Positions 35,402-47,225 of a stretch of 64,000 bases of DNA are shown piece after piece. Source of the stretch: Atriophallophorus winterbourni (taxonomy: Eukaryota; Platyhelminthes; Trematoda; Plagiorchiida; Microphallidae). The stretch spans positions 1 to 64,000 of the forward strand of contig JACCGJ010005680.1 of assembly GCA_013407085.1 (NCBI GenBank), in the 5' to 3' direction. The translations under genes and the position numbers were made by a program. A model generated the notes under the pieces. It did not search any database. It saw nothing but the letters and a program-made list of their open reading frames with translations, and was not told the origin of the DNA. The first letter of the stretch is position 1. Each line of letters opens with the position of its first letter.

Positions 35402-35624
35402 GGTGTGTGGAAGATTAGCACAGTTTTGCAAGGATATAATCAACCAGCTAAGCTTCGTAATGGATTTACAAAACTGGATGCCAGCTAAAACTACTAGAAT
35501 GTCAGATTTCATTGAAGACTGGCAAAATTCAGGTTTCAAATCAAAAACTTTTGTAGAACAGCCTCGTTCAGGTATTTTTTCAAAATCTTTGACCTATCAT
35601 GATGAGGCTATCACAAACATGTAA
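35402..35624 (+). CDS. possible 3'-terminal exon, unknown protein
   Basis: After an AG at 35,400-35,401 the frame runs to TAA with VCGRLAQFCKDIINQLSFVM, QNWMPAKTTRMSDFIEDWQN and SKTFVEQPRSGIFSKSL. An AATAAA signal follows at 35,653-35,658. Composition and the poly-A signal support a last exon. No family is recognised. Confidence 0.4.
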
Positions 35625-36495
35625 ATGTCATCCCTCGGAGAAATGATTAGTGAATAAAACATTAACCCTAATTTATCAGAGTTAAATGTCTCATATTGTG
35701 AATTTGTTTGAAAAGGTTTAATTTTTAATCTCAACGATCCATTTTTTAAAAAGCATCATGGTATAAAATTTCCTTTGCACAATTCGTAAGCGATGCGTTT
35801 GACCAAGACGATTATCAGCTACTGTAAAAACATGGCTTCATCCCCCTCGTGACGATCACAATACATTACGTTACTCACATCTTCACGTACACAGTGAAGG
35901 GTATTTAAGCATCATAATAGTTTGATGCTCTTGCGTACATAATGTGCCCTTACCGAGTTCATCGATTTTTGAAAAATATATGTATCGTTGGTGCCTATAA
36001 GCTGTCTTTCCAAGATTCTCCTGATTACACTAATAATATTGGCTCTCGATTTTTTTGCTTGAAAAAATTATAAATAATATATTTAATGTACCACAAACGA
36101 AATACTCGATAACTCATACCGCCGAACCACCTAGTAGAACATTCAAAAAATTGATGCATAAAAATATGTGGTCTACATCATTTGGTAGTGGCAGTTAAAT
36201 TTTAATATAAAAATTAAAATCTCGATTCACGAATATTAATCGAAAATATTGAATTAGAGTTGGCCCTTCAATTAAAAATCCTAAACTCGTAATATTTGGT
36301 ATGCGTAATCACTCGAATCCAACAGTGAACGATCAAATTTTAGTGTCTCTCATCATTTTCGCGCATGCGCACATTGGAATATTGAGAAAATTCAACCAGA
36401 ACAAACGCAGAATCATCACGTGTATTTCATACAAAAATCTTTTCATACACTCACGGAACTGCATGAGAGAGAAAAGAGCATGTTTTCAAAGTGCA

Positions 36496-36501
36496 TTTAT
36501 T
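36496..36501 (-). terminator. AATAAA polyadenylation signal of dynein light chain copy 1
   Basis: AATAAA on the minus strand lies 22 bp after the stop codon. It is conserved in copies 2 (41,505-41,510) and 3 (59,036-59,041). Confidence 0.6.
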
Positions 36502-36523
36502 CCATCGAGAAATTCAATTGCAT

Positions 36524-36872
36524 TTATAGACCACATTTGTAAACCAGTATGTTTTTGTTCCCCACGCGGGCATGTAAATAAGTCGTTTTTTCGTATTCGT
36601 GAGAGCTAAAGTAAAAAATTATCGGAATAAGTTACCAAAAGTAAATAGTCAAAATAAACTTCATCAATTGTTTTAAAAATTTACCTGCCGAAACTTTCAC
36701 CAACTACGCAATGCCAGGAAGGCCAAAGAATTTTATCCATTTGTTTCCGAACATTTTCTGCAATGTGAACATCTTTCTTATAATTCTGGAAGGCATCCTT
36801 TATCACACTTTTGCATTCCTGCAGAACTTCTCTGTTCATGTCGGTTTTGATGATTTCTATTTCAGCAACCAT
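36524..36872 (-). CDS. LC8-type dynein light chain, copy 1 (two exons, 89 aa)
   Basis: Join of 36872-36685 and 36605-36524 (minus): 188 + 82 nt, 89 aa, exactly the length of canonical LC8. Exon 1 carries VAEIEIIKTDMNREVLQECK, YKKDVHIAENVRKQMDKILW and SWHCVVGESFG. Exon 2 (after tttttactttag) gives SHEYEKTTYLHARVGNKNIL and VYKCGL. The FG|S-HE intron position and the final G..N.LVYKCG strand match LC8 family topology. Dynein light chains dimerise and bind motor and cargo peptides; in flukes many paralogues are tegumental. The helix 2 FDKKY motif of LC8 is changed to MDKIL, so binding specificity may differ. Versus copy 2 it differs at a few residues (e.g. RE for RD, GES for GEK, HARVGNK for FARVGER). 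No disabling change is seen. Confidence 0.9.
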
Positions 36873-36913
36873 GTTTAAGAGATCCGAGTGAAATCATAAC
36901 TGTCGTGCTCGTG

Positions 36914-36921
36914 ATTTTATA
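36914..36921 (-). promoter_or_regulatory. TATA box of dynein light chain copy 1
   Basis: TATAAAAT on the minus strand, 42 bp upstream of the ATG, implying a 5' UTR of only about 15 nt. It is conserved with its surroundings in copies 2 and 3. Confidence 0.6.
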
Positions 36922-37599
36922 GTCGTAATTTGATTACGAAAGCGAAAAAAATTCGATGCGAAATCGCAACGTGATTCGATGTGTGAATAATAACAACACG
37001 AAGCAAATTTTACAATAAAATTACGTCATTCAAATTCTTGTTTGAGTTTTTCTCGAAAATTTTAATACAATGCTGCATGTGAGTTATTAAGTTACTTTAC
37101 AGGTATTGAATTGTATTGTTCAGTTATATAATAATTCGGTTCAGATATTGTCTGAATTAGATTACTTATTGGGATGAACATTTTACTGTCAACGCAGCGA
37201 TAATTAGAGTCGCACACAACCCATGGTTAACTGTAAGTGGCGTCGGGTATACGTAAAATCGTTTTCTCCTTTTGGTTTGAAAGTGGAGTAGAAGTAATTC
37301 TAAAATTTCTTTTTGAAAGCGAGTTTGCGAAACGAAGTCATTCAAGGGTTTCCAGTAAATTCAGACAAACATAGTATTTTTCAAGATAAAATATCGCAAC
37401 GTCTCTTTAAACATCATTTCATTCGGTTAATAGATAACTTTCAGAGGTAAACTGTTCCACAGAAAGCATACACTGACTGACTAAAATTATCGGCGTCAGT
37501 TTAGTCGGTAAAAGATGTCTGAAGGTCGAGGTCCTGACTACTTGCGGCAAAATTAGAACGGAATTTGAATAGGTGCCGGGGCGGCTAGGACGCCGTATC

Positions 37600-37840
37600 G
37601 AATATATGGTATGTCATGAATAATTCATCTTGGATGCAAAAACAACTTAATGGGAACAGTCCAGAGTTTAACCATTTTTCCTACTCAAAGAATATATAAA
37701 ACAATCCGGTAACCATTTTAATTACATTATGATTAATGTTTTTGAGTAGCCAGAGGTCCTTTACAACATTTGTACCCAAGCATGTGCTGTATAGTCCATG
37801 ACTTGATTTATGTATTTATTGGGTACATTTTTCAATAAGT
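37600..37840 (-). pseudogene. CR1-like RT tail remnant in block X1
   Basis: This is homologous to the better preserved copies at 42,400-42,812 and 60,067-60,342, with the K.INH.VIKMVTGLH pattern disrupted. Orientation is minus, the same as the adjacent dynein gene. Confidence 0.55.
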
Positions 37841-38049
37841 GTGGTGGAAGACGTCCGAAAATTCAACTGAGTTAAGCAGGTATGCTACGCGCACGCTCAC
37901 AGACGGTCTCCCACTGAATACTGTTTTTTAAATCTCCGCGCACCCTGAGGCCATGAGCTTTCTCCGATCTAGTTGTGATTGATAAGTGCGCATAAGAACG
38001 GATAGAGTTTTCCAATCTATAAAATTTTACATTTGCGGAAATTAAAGGG

Positions 38050-38460
38050 TATCTGATTGGATTTACATCATATGTCAATGTGGCTTCCACACTGGAAGAT
38101 CAACCGTAGACATAATCTTTGCCATGAGTCAATTTTAAGAATAGGGTCGAGAACAGCAAATGCTGCAATACCCGATATGTATTTATTGATCTAGCATGGC
38201 ATCTTACTACATCAGCAAGCAGAGTCTTATCACAATGCTTGATATTATATGCAGCTCACTCAGACTGCTCAAATTCATTATTAATTTCAAATCTGTCACG
38301 AAGGATTCTGTCCATTTTAACGGTTACAGTATACAAGCTTCTAAAATTCGCTGAGGCGCCGAGTGAACATGTGTTCATGCACACAAAATGCTCTGCATCC
38401 TCTTTGCTCTGCTGCTGTTGTACGCATTTAGGACACGAACTGAAGGTATATACTTAGGCG
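38050..38460 (+). pseudogene. degenerate non-LTR reverse transcriptase fragment (Y1)
   Basis: Frames recall RT motifs QCGF...STVD.IFA.. and a VFID..MAFD.IS...L (motif A). They are cleaner in copies at 43,492 and 55,618. Stops and shifts occur throughout. Confidence 0.5.
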
Positions 38461-39909
38461 AGGTTATATAACTGAACCGTTTCAGAGCACAAACCTAGGT
38501 AAGGAATGAACGAAGAATCATCCTTTAATGCCTAATTTCAATAAGGGCTGCCACCTTGCCCCTTCAAACTCTCATGTCTCAAGTAACCGCAAATTGCCTG
38601 CGAAGAAAAAGATTAAAGTATACACCTCATGTGTACAAAACGAATTGTTGTAAATCAGCGATACATCGACTATCCACACAACACACGAACGGAGGCTGAA
38701 TGCTTTCCATTTAGACAGCATATATCGTGGTTGGACAAATTAACGAATTGTGAAGTGCTTTCTTAATCTGGTTTAGAAAATGTTCACCCTACCTTGGACG
38801 CTGGTTTTGTGATGTGTGGAAAATGTACAATTTTAAATGGCCTACTTTATGCTTATGAGTTGAAATCAGGAAGTCGAATATTGGACAGACTGCAGTTGTG
38901 GTACAAGAAAAGATTGAAAAAGTGATATGAAAAATCTAGAGAATGGCATTACGAGTTAGGAAGAAGTTTCTCGTGACAGCTCACTTTGAAGACACTGTGA
39001 AAATCGTCATGTCAAAGCTTAAAAAATGCGCATAAGCTTCTTGGCAGCTGCTCATAGATCGCGCACAACTGACGCCGATCGAATGAGTACTGCTTGTCGC
39101 TGTAAGCGCTGCGGTGCGATTGTCACTCCCAAACCGGATTGTTTAGTGATTTGAAATACAACGGAGCATGAAACTATCATTCGGTTGTAATATACATTCA
39201 TGATTGACATCGCCCGACTGTGGCCAACAACATTCACGTGGGTACGTGTGATTGAACAAGATGGTCGTGCCAACATCATCCAACAGTGTCTGACAAGCCC
39301 ATATTTTTATCATCCCTTCACCATTTCAATCATGCAAATCCAGATCGTAGTCCTCTACGTAATGAGTGCAAACTACACTAAATAAGTTCTGTGGTGTGTA
39401 CTGCAAATGCATGCTTATGTGGATCTTAGTTCACAACCTTGTGTTAAACAGCATTAACGTGTGCGTGGTCACATGTGATTGAACAGATTGATAGTGACAA
39501 CCTTATTCAACAGTGCATTACATGTTCAACTTACTAAAATAACTTTTGTTCTGGAATAATAGCATTAATCTCATACCCGATTTATTCATAAAAGCATACA
39601 TGTCCGTCACCTTCACATACCAGCAGCAATATTTGAAATTGGGCGTATTATCACCAAGCCCTCAAACTACGACATAGACTACCCAGTGTTATGTGTTTTA
39701 TTATTGCTCCCCCAAACAAGATTTCGCATTGAGCGGCAATTCATGAATTTTATCACGTCGCAGTGCGACGTTTTTTTCGTGCGATTACAACAAGCATTCC
39801 GTAATGAGCACGGTAAAGTAATCAAGCAACTTTGCTGATACCACATAGTGTTGCAAGCGATCGGTGGAATAGCAATTGAATCTTAACCTTTACTACCATT
39901 CTACACGAT

Positions 39910-40095
39910 ATGAAGTTTAAAATTTACCCAGCGGATATAATTGGAAGCTTTTATGTATCTGTTAAAAGTAGGTTCCAACATGGGGTTCGGCAATGCACAA
40001 CTATCTACTGCAGCAAAACTAGCCTCAGTAAAAAAAGCTATGAAAAATGTATCATTATTGAAGTTATGTTTACAGGTAACAGGCTAAAGAGCTGA
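39910..40095 (+). other. conserved 61-codon open frame in block Y1
   Basis: ATG-initiated frame with IYPADIIGSFYVSVKSRFQH and GVRQCTTIYC. It is nearly identical in Y3 (57,468-57,653). The GVRQ element resembles RT motif B of RTE-like elements, so this is probably a retroelement fragment preserved by recent duplication, not a gene. Confidence 0.3.
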
Positions 40096-41504
40096 AAATA
40101 TCATCTTTTTTTAACGTCATTGATTGAGCAAAATTAATGGAAAATTTCACGAGCCATATACGACATATATTCCCAGGGTTTCACATTTTCCAGAGGTCAG
40201 ATAATTATCAACCGAACTTCTGCAGCTTAATAATCTACGGAATGAAAAGAAGAAAATGGCATTTAATATGAAAGATCCTGAGGGAGGAAGTTAGCTTTAT
40301 AAATGCTGTAGAAGTACATCGATAAGTCCCTCTGCAAATTACATTTATACTACTGGCAAAACTATCCGTCTTAGCACAATCACTATATCATATTAACAGG
40401 TCATACAAATTCAACGGTCAATGAAAATAATGTAATAATCATATTTCCGGCAAATATGGACAAGAATATTTGCTATTGTCTAGAAAATAAATATCGAAGT
40501 TAAAATATCGATGCAAGTTTTGTCGTATCGAGTTCGCGAACACTTATAAAATAACTATTTTTTTTATTCGAGCATCCTAATCTTATGCCAATCACAACTA
40601 TCAGATAGCGAGACAGAATATTTTATACAAATGCCTAGTCACAGAACGTATCAAACTAATTAGTCGTCATATAAGATTCTGTAATTGGGAACCAGCAGGT
40701 TCTCGGGAAAACAATAAAGCTTTTTGAAAATTTGGAAACTTGTCACGCTGGCAATCAAAGTCATACTTGTATACTACTGCTGAATAAAGTTCTTAGAAAG
40801 AACCACGATATTTAAATACAGAATCACAAAGTAATTCCTGGTCAAGCTCTTGAGGCGCATATAAACGATCAATACATTACATTTCTCACTTCTTTACGTA
40901 CACAGTGAAGGGTATTTTAGCATCGTAATAGTTTGATGCTCTTTCGTACATTTGTGCCATTACCGAGTTCATCGATTTTTGGAAAAATATATTTATCGTT
41001 GGTGCCTATAAGCTGTCTTTCCAAGATTCTCCTGATTACACTAACAATATAGGCTCTCGAATTTTTTGCTTGAAAAAATTATAAATAATATTTTAATGTA
41101 CCACAAGCGAGAGACTCGATAACTCATCCCGCTGAACCACCTAGTGGAACATTAAAAAAATTGATGCATAAATATATGTGGTATACATCATTTGGTAGTG
41201 GCAGTTAAATTTTGCTATAAAACTTAAAATCTCGATTCACGAATATTAATCGAAAATATTGAATTAGAGTTAGCCCTTCAATTAAAAATCCTAAACTCGT
41301 GATATTCGGTATGCGTAATCACTTGCATCCAACTCGAACGATCAAATTTTAGTGTCTCACATCATTTTTGGTCATGCGCACATAGGGATATTGTGAAAAC
41401 TCAACCAGAACAAACGCAGAATCATCACTTGTATTTCATACAAAAATCTTTTCATACACTCACGGAACTGCATGAGAGAGAAAAGAGCATGTTTTCAAAG
41501 TGAA

Positions 41505-41510
41505 TTTATT
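41505..41510 (-). terminator. AATAAA polyadenylation signal of dynein light chain copy 2
   Basis: Minus-strand AATAAA, 22 bp after the stop codon at 41,533-41,535. Confidence 0.6.
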
Positions 41511-41532
41511 CCATCAAGAAATTCAATTGCAT

Positions 41533-41880
41533 TTATCCACCACATTTGTAAACCAGTATGTTTCTTTCCCCCACGCGGGCAAATAAATAAGTCGTTTTTT
41601 CGTATTCATGAGAGCTGGAGAAAAAATTACCGATTTCAGTTACCAGATGTAAATAGTCAAAATAAACTTCATCAATTGCTTTAAAAATTTACCTGCCGAA
41701 TTTTTCACCAACTACGCAATGCCAGGAAGGCCAAAGAATTTTATCCATTTGTTTCCGAACATTTTCTGCAATGTGAACATCTTTCTTATAATTCTGGAAA
41801 GCATCCTTTATCACACTTTTGCATTCCTGCAGAACATCTCTGTTCATGTCGGTTTTGATGATTTCTATTTCAGCAACCAT
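41533..41880 (-). CDS. LC8-type dynein light chain, copy 2 (two exons, 89 aa)
   Basis: Join of 41880-41693 and 41614-41533 (minus), 89 aa. Exon 1 ends WHCVVGEKFG with donor gtaaat. Exon 2 begins after ttctccag and reads SHEYEKTTYLFARVGERNIL and VYKCGG. The C-terminal Gly-Gly and FARVGE resemble canonical LC8 more than copy 1 does. Frame, splice sites, TATA box and poly-A signal are all intact. The 5-kb spacing and shared flanks show it arose by duplication of the whole block, not by retroposition, since the intron is retained. It is probably co-regulated with copies 1 and 3 through the shared promoter. Confidence 0.9.
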
Positions 41881-41921
41881 GTTTAAGAGATCCGAGTGAA
41901 ATCATAACTGTCGTGCTCGTG

Positions 41922-41929
41922 ATTTTATA
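41922..41929 (-). promoter_or_regulatory. TATA box of dynein light chain copy 2
   Basis: TATAAAAT, 42 bp upstream of the ATG, in the same context as copy 1. Confidence 0.6.
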
Positions 41930-42399
41930 GTCGTAAATTGATTACGAAAGCGAAACAAAGTTGATGCGAAATTGCAACGTGATTCAATGTGTGAATGATA
42001 ACAACACGAAGCAAATTTTACAATAAAATTACGTCATTCAAATTCTTGTTTGAGTTTTTCTCGAATATGGTAATATAATGTTTCATGTAAGTTATTGAGT
42101 TACTTCACAGGTATTAAATTGTATTGTTCAGTTAAATAATAATTCGGTTCAGATATTGTCTGAATTAGATTAATTTTTGGTATGAACATCTTACTGTCAA
42201 CGCAGCAATAATGAGAGTCGCACACAACCCATGATTAGCTGTAAGTAGTATCGGGTATACGTTAAAATAGGGATAAAACGTATTTTCATGTTCGCATCCT
42301 GGTGGTTCGAATGAGGTGCATAAGTAATTCTAACTCTGCAAAATTTGTTTTTTAATTCCTGTTTGTCAAACGAAATCTTTTAAGGGTTTCCAGTAAATT

Positions 42400-43318
42400 C
42401 GGATCAGCACAGCATTATTCAATATAAAAGATCGCAACGTCTCTTTGAAGATCATTTCATTCGGTTAATAGATAATTTTCAGAGGCATGCTGTTCCACAA
42501 AAAGCTACACAGGTGAATAAAATTATCGGCGTCAGTTTAATCGGGAAAGTACGTTTGAAGGACGAGGTCATGACTACTTGCGGCAAAATTAGAACTAAAT
42601 TTGAATAGGTGCCGCGGCAGCTGGGAAGCCGTATCGATTATTCGGTATATCATGTTTTTGTCACATTGGCTGCAACAACAACTTAGAGGGCACAGTCCAA
42701 GTTTAGCCATTTGTTGCTCAAAGGGAAGATTATGCAATCCGGTAACCATTTTAATTACATTATGATTAATGTTTTTGAGTAGCCAGAGGTCCTTTACAAC
42801 ATGTGTACCCAAGCTTGTGCTGTGTAGTCCATGACTTGATATATGTATTTATTGGGTACATTTTTCAATAAGTGTGGTGGAAGACGTCCGAAAATTCGTC
42901 TGAGTTGATCAAGTATGCTACATGCACGCTCAAAGACGGTCTCCTATTAAAAACTGATTTCAAAATCTACACGCACCCTGAGACCATGTTTTTTCCCGGA
43001 TGTACTTCTGAATGTGAAGTGCGTAAAAGAACAGATACAGTTTTCAAATCTATAAAATTTTACATTTGCGAAAATTGAATGGTAGCTTGTTTTGAATTAC
43101 ATCTGGAACAGCTTTGTTTTATCTGCTTTCAAAACTAGGCTATGCGTAACAAAGTTGACTTTCATCCAATAATTCACATCATCGGCGAAAAACCAAGTTT
43201 TCATCGTACCGATTACGGAAGATCGTTTATAAATATAAGAAACAGTTTTGGATTGAGTACTGAACCTTAATGGACTCGCTGGTGGATTTGATCCTTCAGC
43301 TTCAATAAGCCATTTCAA
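42400..43318 (-). pseudogene. CR1-like RT, motif C to C-terminus, minus strand (X2/Y2)
   Basis: From 43,318 leftward: SVIGTMKTWFFADDVNYWMK (motif C, FADD), then a degraded gap. At 42,812 follow KNINHNVIKMVTGLHNLPFE and QQMAKLGLCPLSCC (thumb segment), then SSHDLVLQTYFPD. This is a truncated CR1-like copy sitting just upstream of the dynein gene on the same strand. Confidence 0.7.
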
Positions 43319-45210
43319 CGATTTCTACTTCAACGCAGAAAGGAGAAGTGTGTCCTGCGAGAGCTCATCACGCTAGTTAAGATTAAAGGTGGCATAGGTA
43401 ACTGCAACAATCACATCGGAATCTCCTTTCAAATTTTGTACGCAAATTGTTGATAAAATGTTTTACAGATGCGGCTAAAAGTATTAGCTGATTGGATTTA
43501 CATCATATCTCAATATGGCTTCCACAATGGAACATCAACCGTAGACATAATCTTTGCCATCAGTCAATTTTAAGAATAGGATCGAAAACAATATATACGC
43601 TATACGTATTTATTGATTCCGCGATGGCATTTGACTACATCAGCAAACAGGTTCTTATCACAATGCTTGATATTTTGTGAAGCTTACTCAGACTGCTCGA
43701 ATTCATTATTAATTTGAACTCTGTCACGGAGGATTCAGTCCATTTTGACGTTTACAGTATACAAGCTTCTAAAATTCGCTGAGGCATCAAGTAAACATGT
43801 GTTCATGCACTCAAGATGTTCTGCATTCTCTTCGCTCTGCTGCTGTTGTACGCATTTAGGACGAGAACTTAAAGTATATACGTAGGCAAGGATATATATA
43901 AGAACCGTTTGAAAGCCCAAATAAAGGTGAGGAATGAACGAAGATGCATCAATTAATGCTTAATCTTAATAACGTCTGCTTCCTTGCCTTTTTGAACTTT
44001 CATGTCTCGAGCAACCTCAAATTGACCGCGAAGACAAAGATTAAAGTATACAGCCCATGTGTACGAAACGAATTGTTGTAAATCAGCGATACATCGACTA
44101 TCCAAACAACACACGAACGGAGGCTGAGTGCTTTCCATTTAAGAAGCCCACGATGTGTATTAAAAATATCGTGGTTGGACAAATTAACGAACGCTGAAGT
44201 GCTTTCTAAACCTGGTTTCAAACATGTTCACCCTACTACAACAGCATCGAGGACGCTGGTTTTGTGTGTTTAATGTAGCAAACAGAGCCTCAGTTAACAT
44301 ATAGCTATAAAAAGGTATCATTATTGATATTATGTTTACAGGTAACGGGATAAAGAGCTAAAAATATCATCTTCCTTTAACGTCATTGATTAAGTAAAAT
44401 GAATGGTAAAATTTCACGAGCAATATACGCCATATATCCCCAGGGTTTCACATTTTCCAGAGGTCAGATAATTATCAACCGAACTTCTAAAGATTTCTAA
44501 TCTATCTAATGAAAGAAAAAATGTATGTAATATGAAAGATCCTGATTGAGGAAGTCAGCTTTATAAATGCGGTAGATCTACATCGATAAGTCCCTCTGCA
44601 AATTACATTTATAATACTGGCAAGACCATCCGTCTTAGCACAATCACTATATCATATTAACAGGTCATACAAATTCAACGGTCAATGAAAATAATGTAAT
44701 AATCATATTTCCGGCAAATATGGACAAGAATATTTGCTATTATCGAGAAAAGAAATATCGAAGGTAAAATTTCGATGCAAGTTTTATCGTATCGATTTCG
44801 CGTACATTTATAATATCACTATTTTTTATTAGAGCATCCTAATCTTATGCCAATCACAACTATCAGATAGCGAGACAGAATATTTTATACAAATGCCTAG
44901 TCACAGAAGGTATCAAACTAATTAGTAGTCATATAAGATTCTGTAATTGGGAACCAAAGTTACGTATACAGCAGGTTCTCGGGCAAACAATAAAGCTTTT
45001 TGAAAATTTCGAAACTTGTCTCGCTGGCAATCAAAGTCATACTTGTATACTGCTGCTGAATAAAGTTCTTAGAAAGAACCACGATATAAATACAGAATCA
45101 CAAAGTAATTCCTGGCCAAGCTCTTGAGACGCATATAAACGATCAATATATTACGTTACTCACATCTTCACATACAGAGTGAAGGCTATTTAAGCAACAT
45201 ATTACTTTGA
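42880..45210. repeat. segmental duplication, block Y2 (internally deleted)
   Basis: It aligns with Y1/Y3, but the segment equivalent to about 38,800-40,005 is missing. Sequence jumps at about 44,280 from the region after 'gacgctggttttgtg' to the 'cctcagt..aaaaa..tatca' region. It continues to a family 2 repeat fragment near 45,060-45,210. Confidence 0.7.
43480..43900 (+). pseudogene. degenerate non-LTR reverse transcriptase fragment (Y2)
   Basis: Plus-strand frames give a WLPQWNINRRHNLCHQ/QCGF-type segment and YVFIDSAMAFDYISKQVLIT (RT motif A: F-I-D...A-F-D). It lies head to head with the minus-strand CR1-like fragment. Confidence 0.55.
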
Positions 45211-47225
45211 TGCTCTTGTGTTGTATAATCTCACGCCTACTTGTCGATTGCATCCTGAAGCACCTTTAAGGTCAACCTTTCCAACGCTACTCACGTTCAC
45301 TTACGAATCCTACCATTCAAGAGTACACCAAATAGAAAACATGTATTTTAGGCACAGGATAATGAATAAAACATCACACATCCATCTTATATGAGCAAAT
45401 CCCTATACTACCACGATGACCCAAACATATCTGTACCGTTTGTCACGGTTATCTGATTTGCCAATCGATTTCGTGCTGGCCGGTTCATCTCAAGCCATTG
45501 CTAAATTAAACGCGTTTGACCGAACTTGATAAATTGCGTATTCTTCAATAGCGGCTGATGTTGTTTCATCTACTCATATTTCCGAAAATGATGTTGCTCA
45601 CTGAACCTGATCTTACTGTCTCCACCTAACGACGGCAAACAGCCGAAACCGGTAGTGGAGTGTAAGGGATGGGGATGTGGGCAACACATTACTTTGATGT
45701 TGCTGACCGTTTTGCTGAAATTCTCCCCAAACACAAATTTTTTCGTTTTAGCGATCAGCTTTCGGTGGTTTCGGTGCATCCTGCACTTGTCTGGTGGTAT
45801 TTTGTACACGATATGAACGCTTGTAATTAGCACTCCTCGTTAATGCTCCTCACATCTCAACAATATTACATAAATATCTCTTCATACATAAATTTAAGGA
45901 AAATAATACAGTCTCAATGACTCAATTTAAAAAATAGTGATTCGTTTAGTGTAAAGGAAAATGTTGTTAAAAATCCGCATAGATAAATAGAAGTGGAGAA
46001 TGAATAGAATCACTAATTGACTCCAAGCAGCATCGGCTAATTGGCATCTTAAAGTGAAAGCTTTCCACCCCAAGCTCAATCAAACATTAAAGCTTTTGCT
46101 CTTATTATCATAGTTTCTAAATGATAGTCAGTTAAACAAAGAACAGTCAAGCGAAATATGCAAAATATTATAATACATAATACAATGTTTTATATCCGCA
46201 TATAATTTGTATTTCTTAAACTGTATTACAATTTTATAATAGAAACTCAGAGTTCGATACGAAAAAATCCACTGAAACTGCTTCGCTCAATAACTTTTAC
46301 CATCAAAAGCATTATGAATGCTGGAATTGACAGTCACGTAAGCAATACCTAATTCGTATTACCGAATCGAATTACACTTTTGAACATCAAATTATTTTTA
46401 GTCGAAATAACTTGAATCTCATATCCAACCACAGATATTGACAGCTCACGAAACACCGTTACGTGTCCCTTAACTCCCGTAATCTCACCCGAAAATGTTT
46501 TACAACAACCGACTATTACCTCGGAGAGTGTCCTCCGCACATTGTTAAATCTCAACACGAGAAAATCTCCCGGAGCTGACAAAATTACTCCGTTGATTCT
46601 TAAAACTATGCTTATACTCTCTGTACGCCTCTCACATACTTGTTTAACCTCTCTTTAACCCAAAGTTTCGTTCCCCTGTGATTGGAAGAATGGCATCATT
46701 ACCCCATCCACAAAGGAGGAAACCGTTCCGAAGTATCCAACTATCGACCCGTAACACTACTACTGGTGATCTCTAAAGTGATGGAGCGCCTCGTAGCAAA
46801 CAGCGTCACAAAACATCTGGAAGACAATTGCTTGCTCGCAGTCGAACAACACGGCTTCAGAAAGAAACACTCTTGCCTTTAAAACCTTCTGCTAGCCCTC
46901 AATGACTGGACACAAGCTGTAGACAGAGGTCTCACAGTACACGCTTGTTATCTTGATATGTCAAAAGCATTTGATCGTGCCAACCACAGTCTGTTACTAC
47001 AAAAGATGGAGCTATGTGGAATCAAGGGTTCATTACTAGCCTGGTTTGAGGATTATCTCCGCGACCGTATCATTCGAGTAAGGGTTGATGGTGCTTTGTC
47101 AAGACCTATTGCAGTAACGAGTGAAGTGCCGCATGGATCAGTACTTGGACCACTTATTTTCCTGATGTATGTCAACGACTTACCTAAAGCGGATGACATC
47201 AAGCTGTGGACACAGGTACGTACAA
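44787..47225. repeat. near-identical segmental duplication, copy Z1 (partner 61,562-64,000)
   Basis: It matches 61,562 to the window end at an offset of about 16,775 bp with only scattered single-base and 1-bp length differences seen by eye. This indicates a very recent duplication or gene conversion. The partner runs off the window, so the right boundary is unknown. Confidence 0.9.
45620..45660 (+). ncRNA. hammerhead-like motif (family 2), core mutated
   Basis: CTCCAC, CTAACGA (consensus CTGATGA), CGGCAAACAGCC, GAAA, CCGGTA, GTGGAG. Stem I is a perfect 6 bp, but the CTGATGA box carries two substitutions, so it should be inactive. Confidence 0.6.

Larger units (their letters stand above)
35845..37860. 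repeat. segmental duplication, dynein block copy X1
   Basis: This block is collinear, by eye, with 40,850-42,880 and 58,370-60,400. It contains a two-exon dynein light chain gene and a minus-strand CR1-like tail. The start of exon 1 is 5,008 bp from that of copy X2. Boundaries are approximate. Confidence 0.85.
37870..40850. repeat. segmental duplication, block Y1
   Basis: By eye, 37,940-40,720 aligns with 55,500-58,260 (Y3) with few differences. Parts align with 42,880-45,210 (Y2) and 60,400-61,561 (Y4). The block holds degenerate RT fragments and ends in a piece of the family 2 repeat. No intact gene is present. Confidence 0.8.
40850..42880. repeat. segmental duplication, dynein block copy X2
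   Basis: Collinear with X1 and X3 across the dynein gene, its flanks and the minus-strand CR1-like tail. It appears closer to X3 than to X1 (shared 'acttgcatccaactcgaacg' and the gtgaattta 3' UTR). Confidence 0.85.

Noticed and set aside
36301..36609. 102-codon plus-strand open frame over dynein copy 1
   Set aside because: It is antisense to exon 2 of the dynein light chain gene, which has correct splice sites on the minus strand.
42537..42812. 91-aa cysteine-rich protein (CPLSCCCSQC), also at 60,067
   Set aside because: The KMVTGLHNLPFEQQMAKLGL context shows it is the thumb region of a CR1-like RT with decayed sequence, not a host gene.
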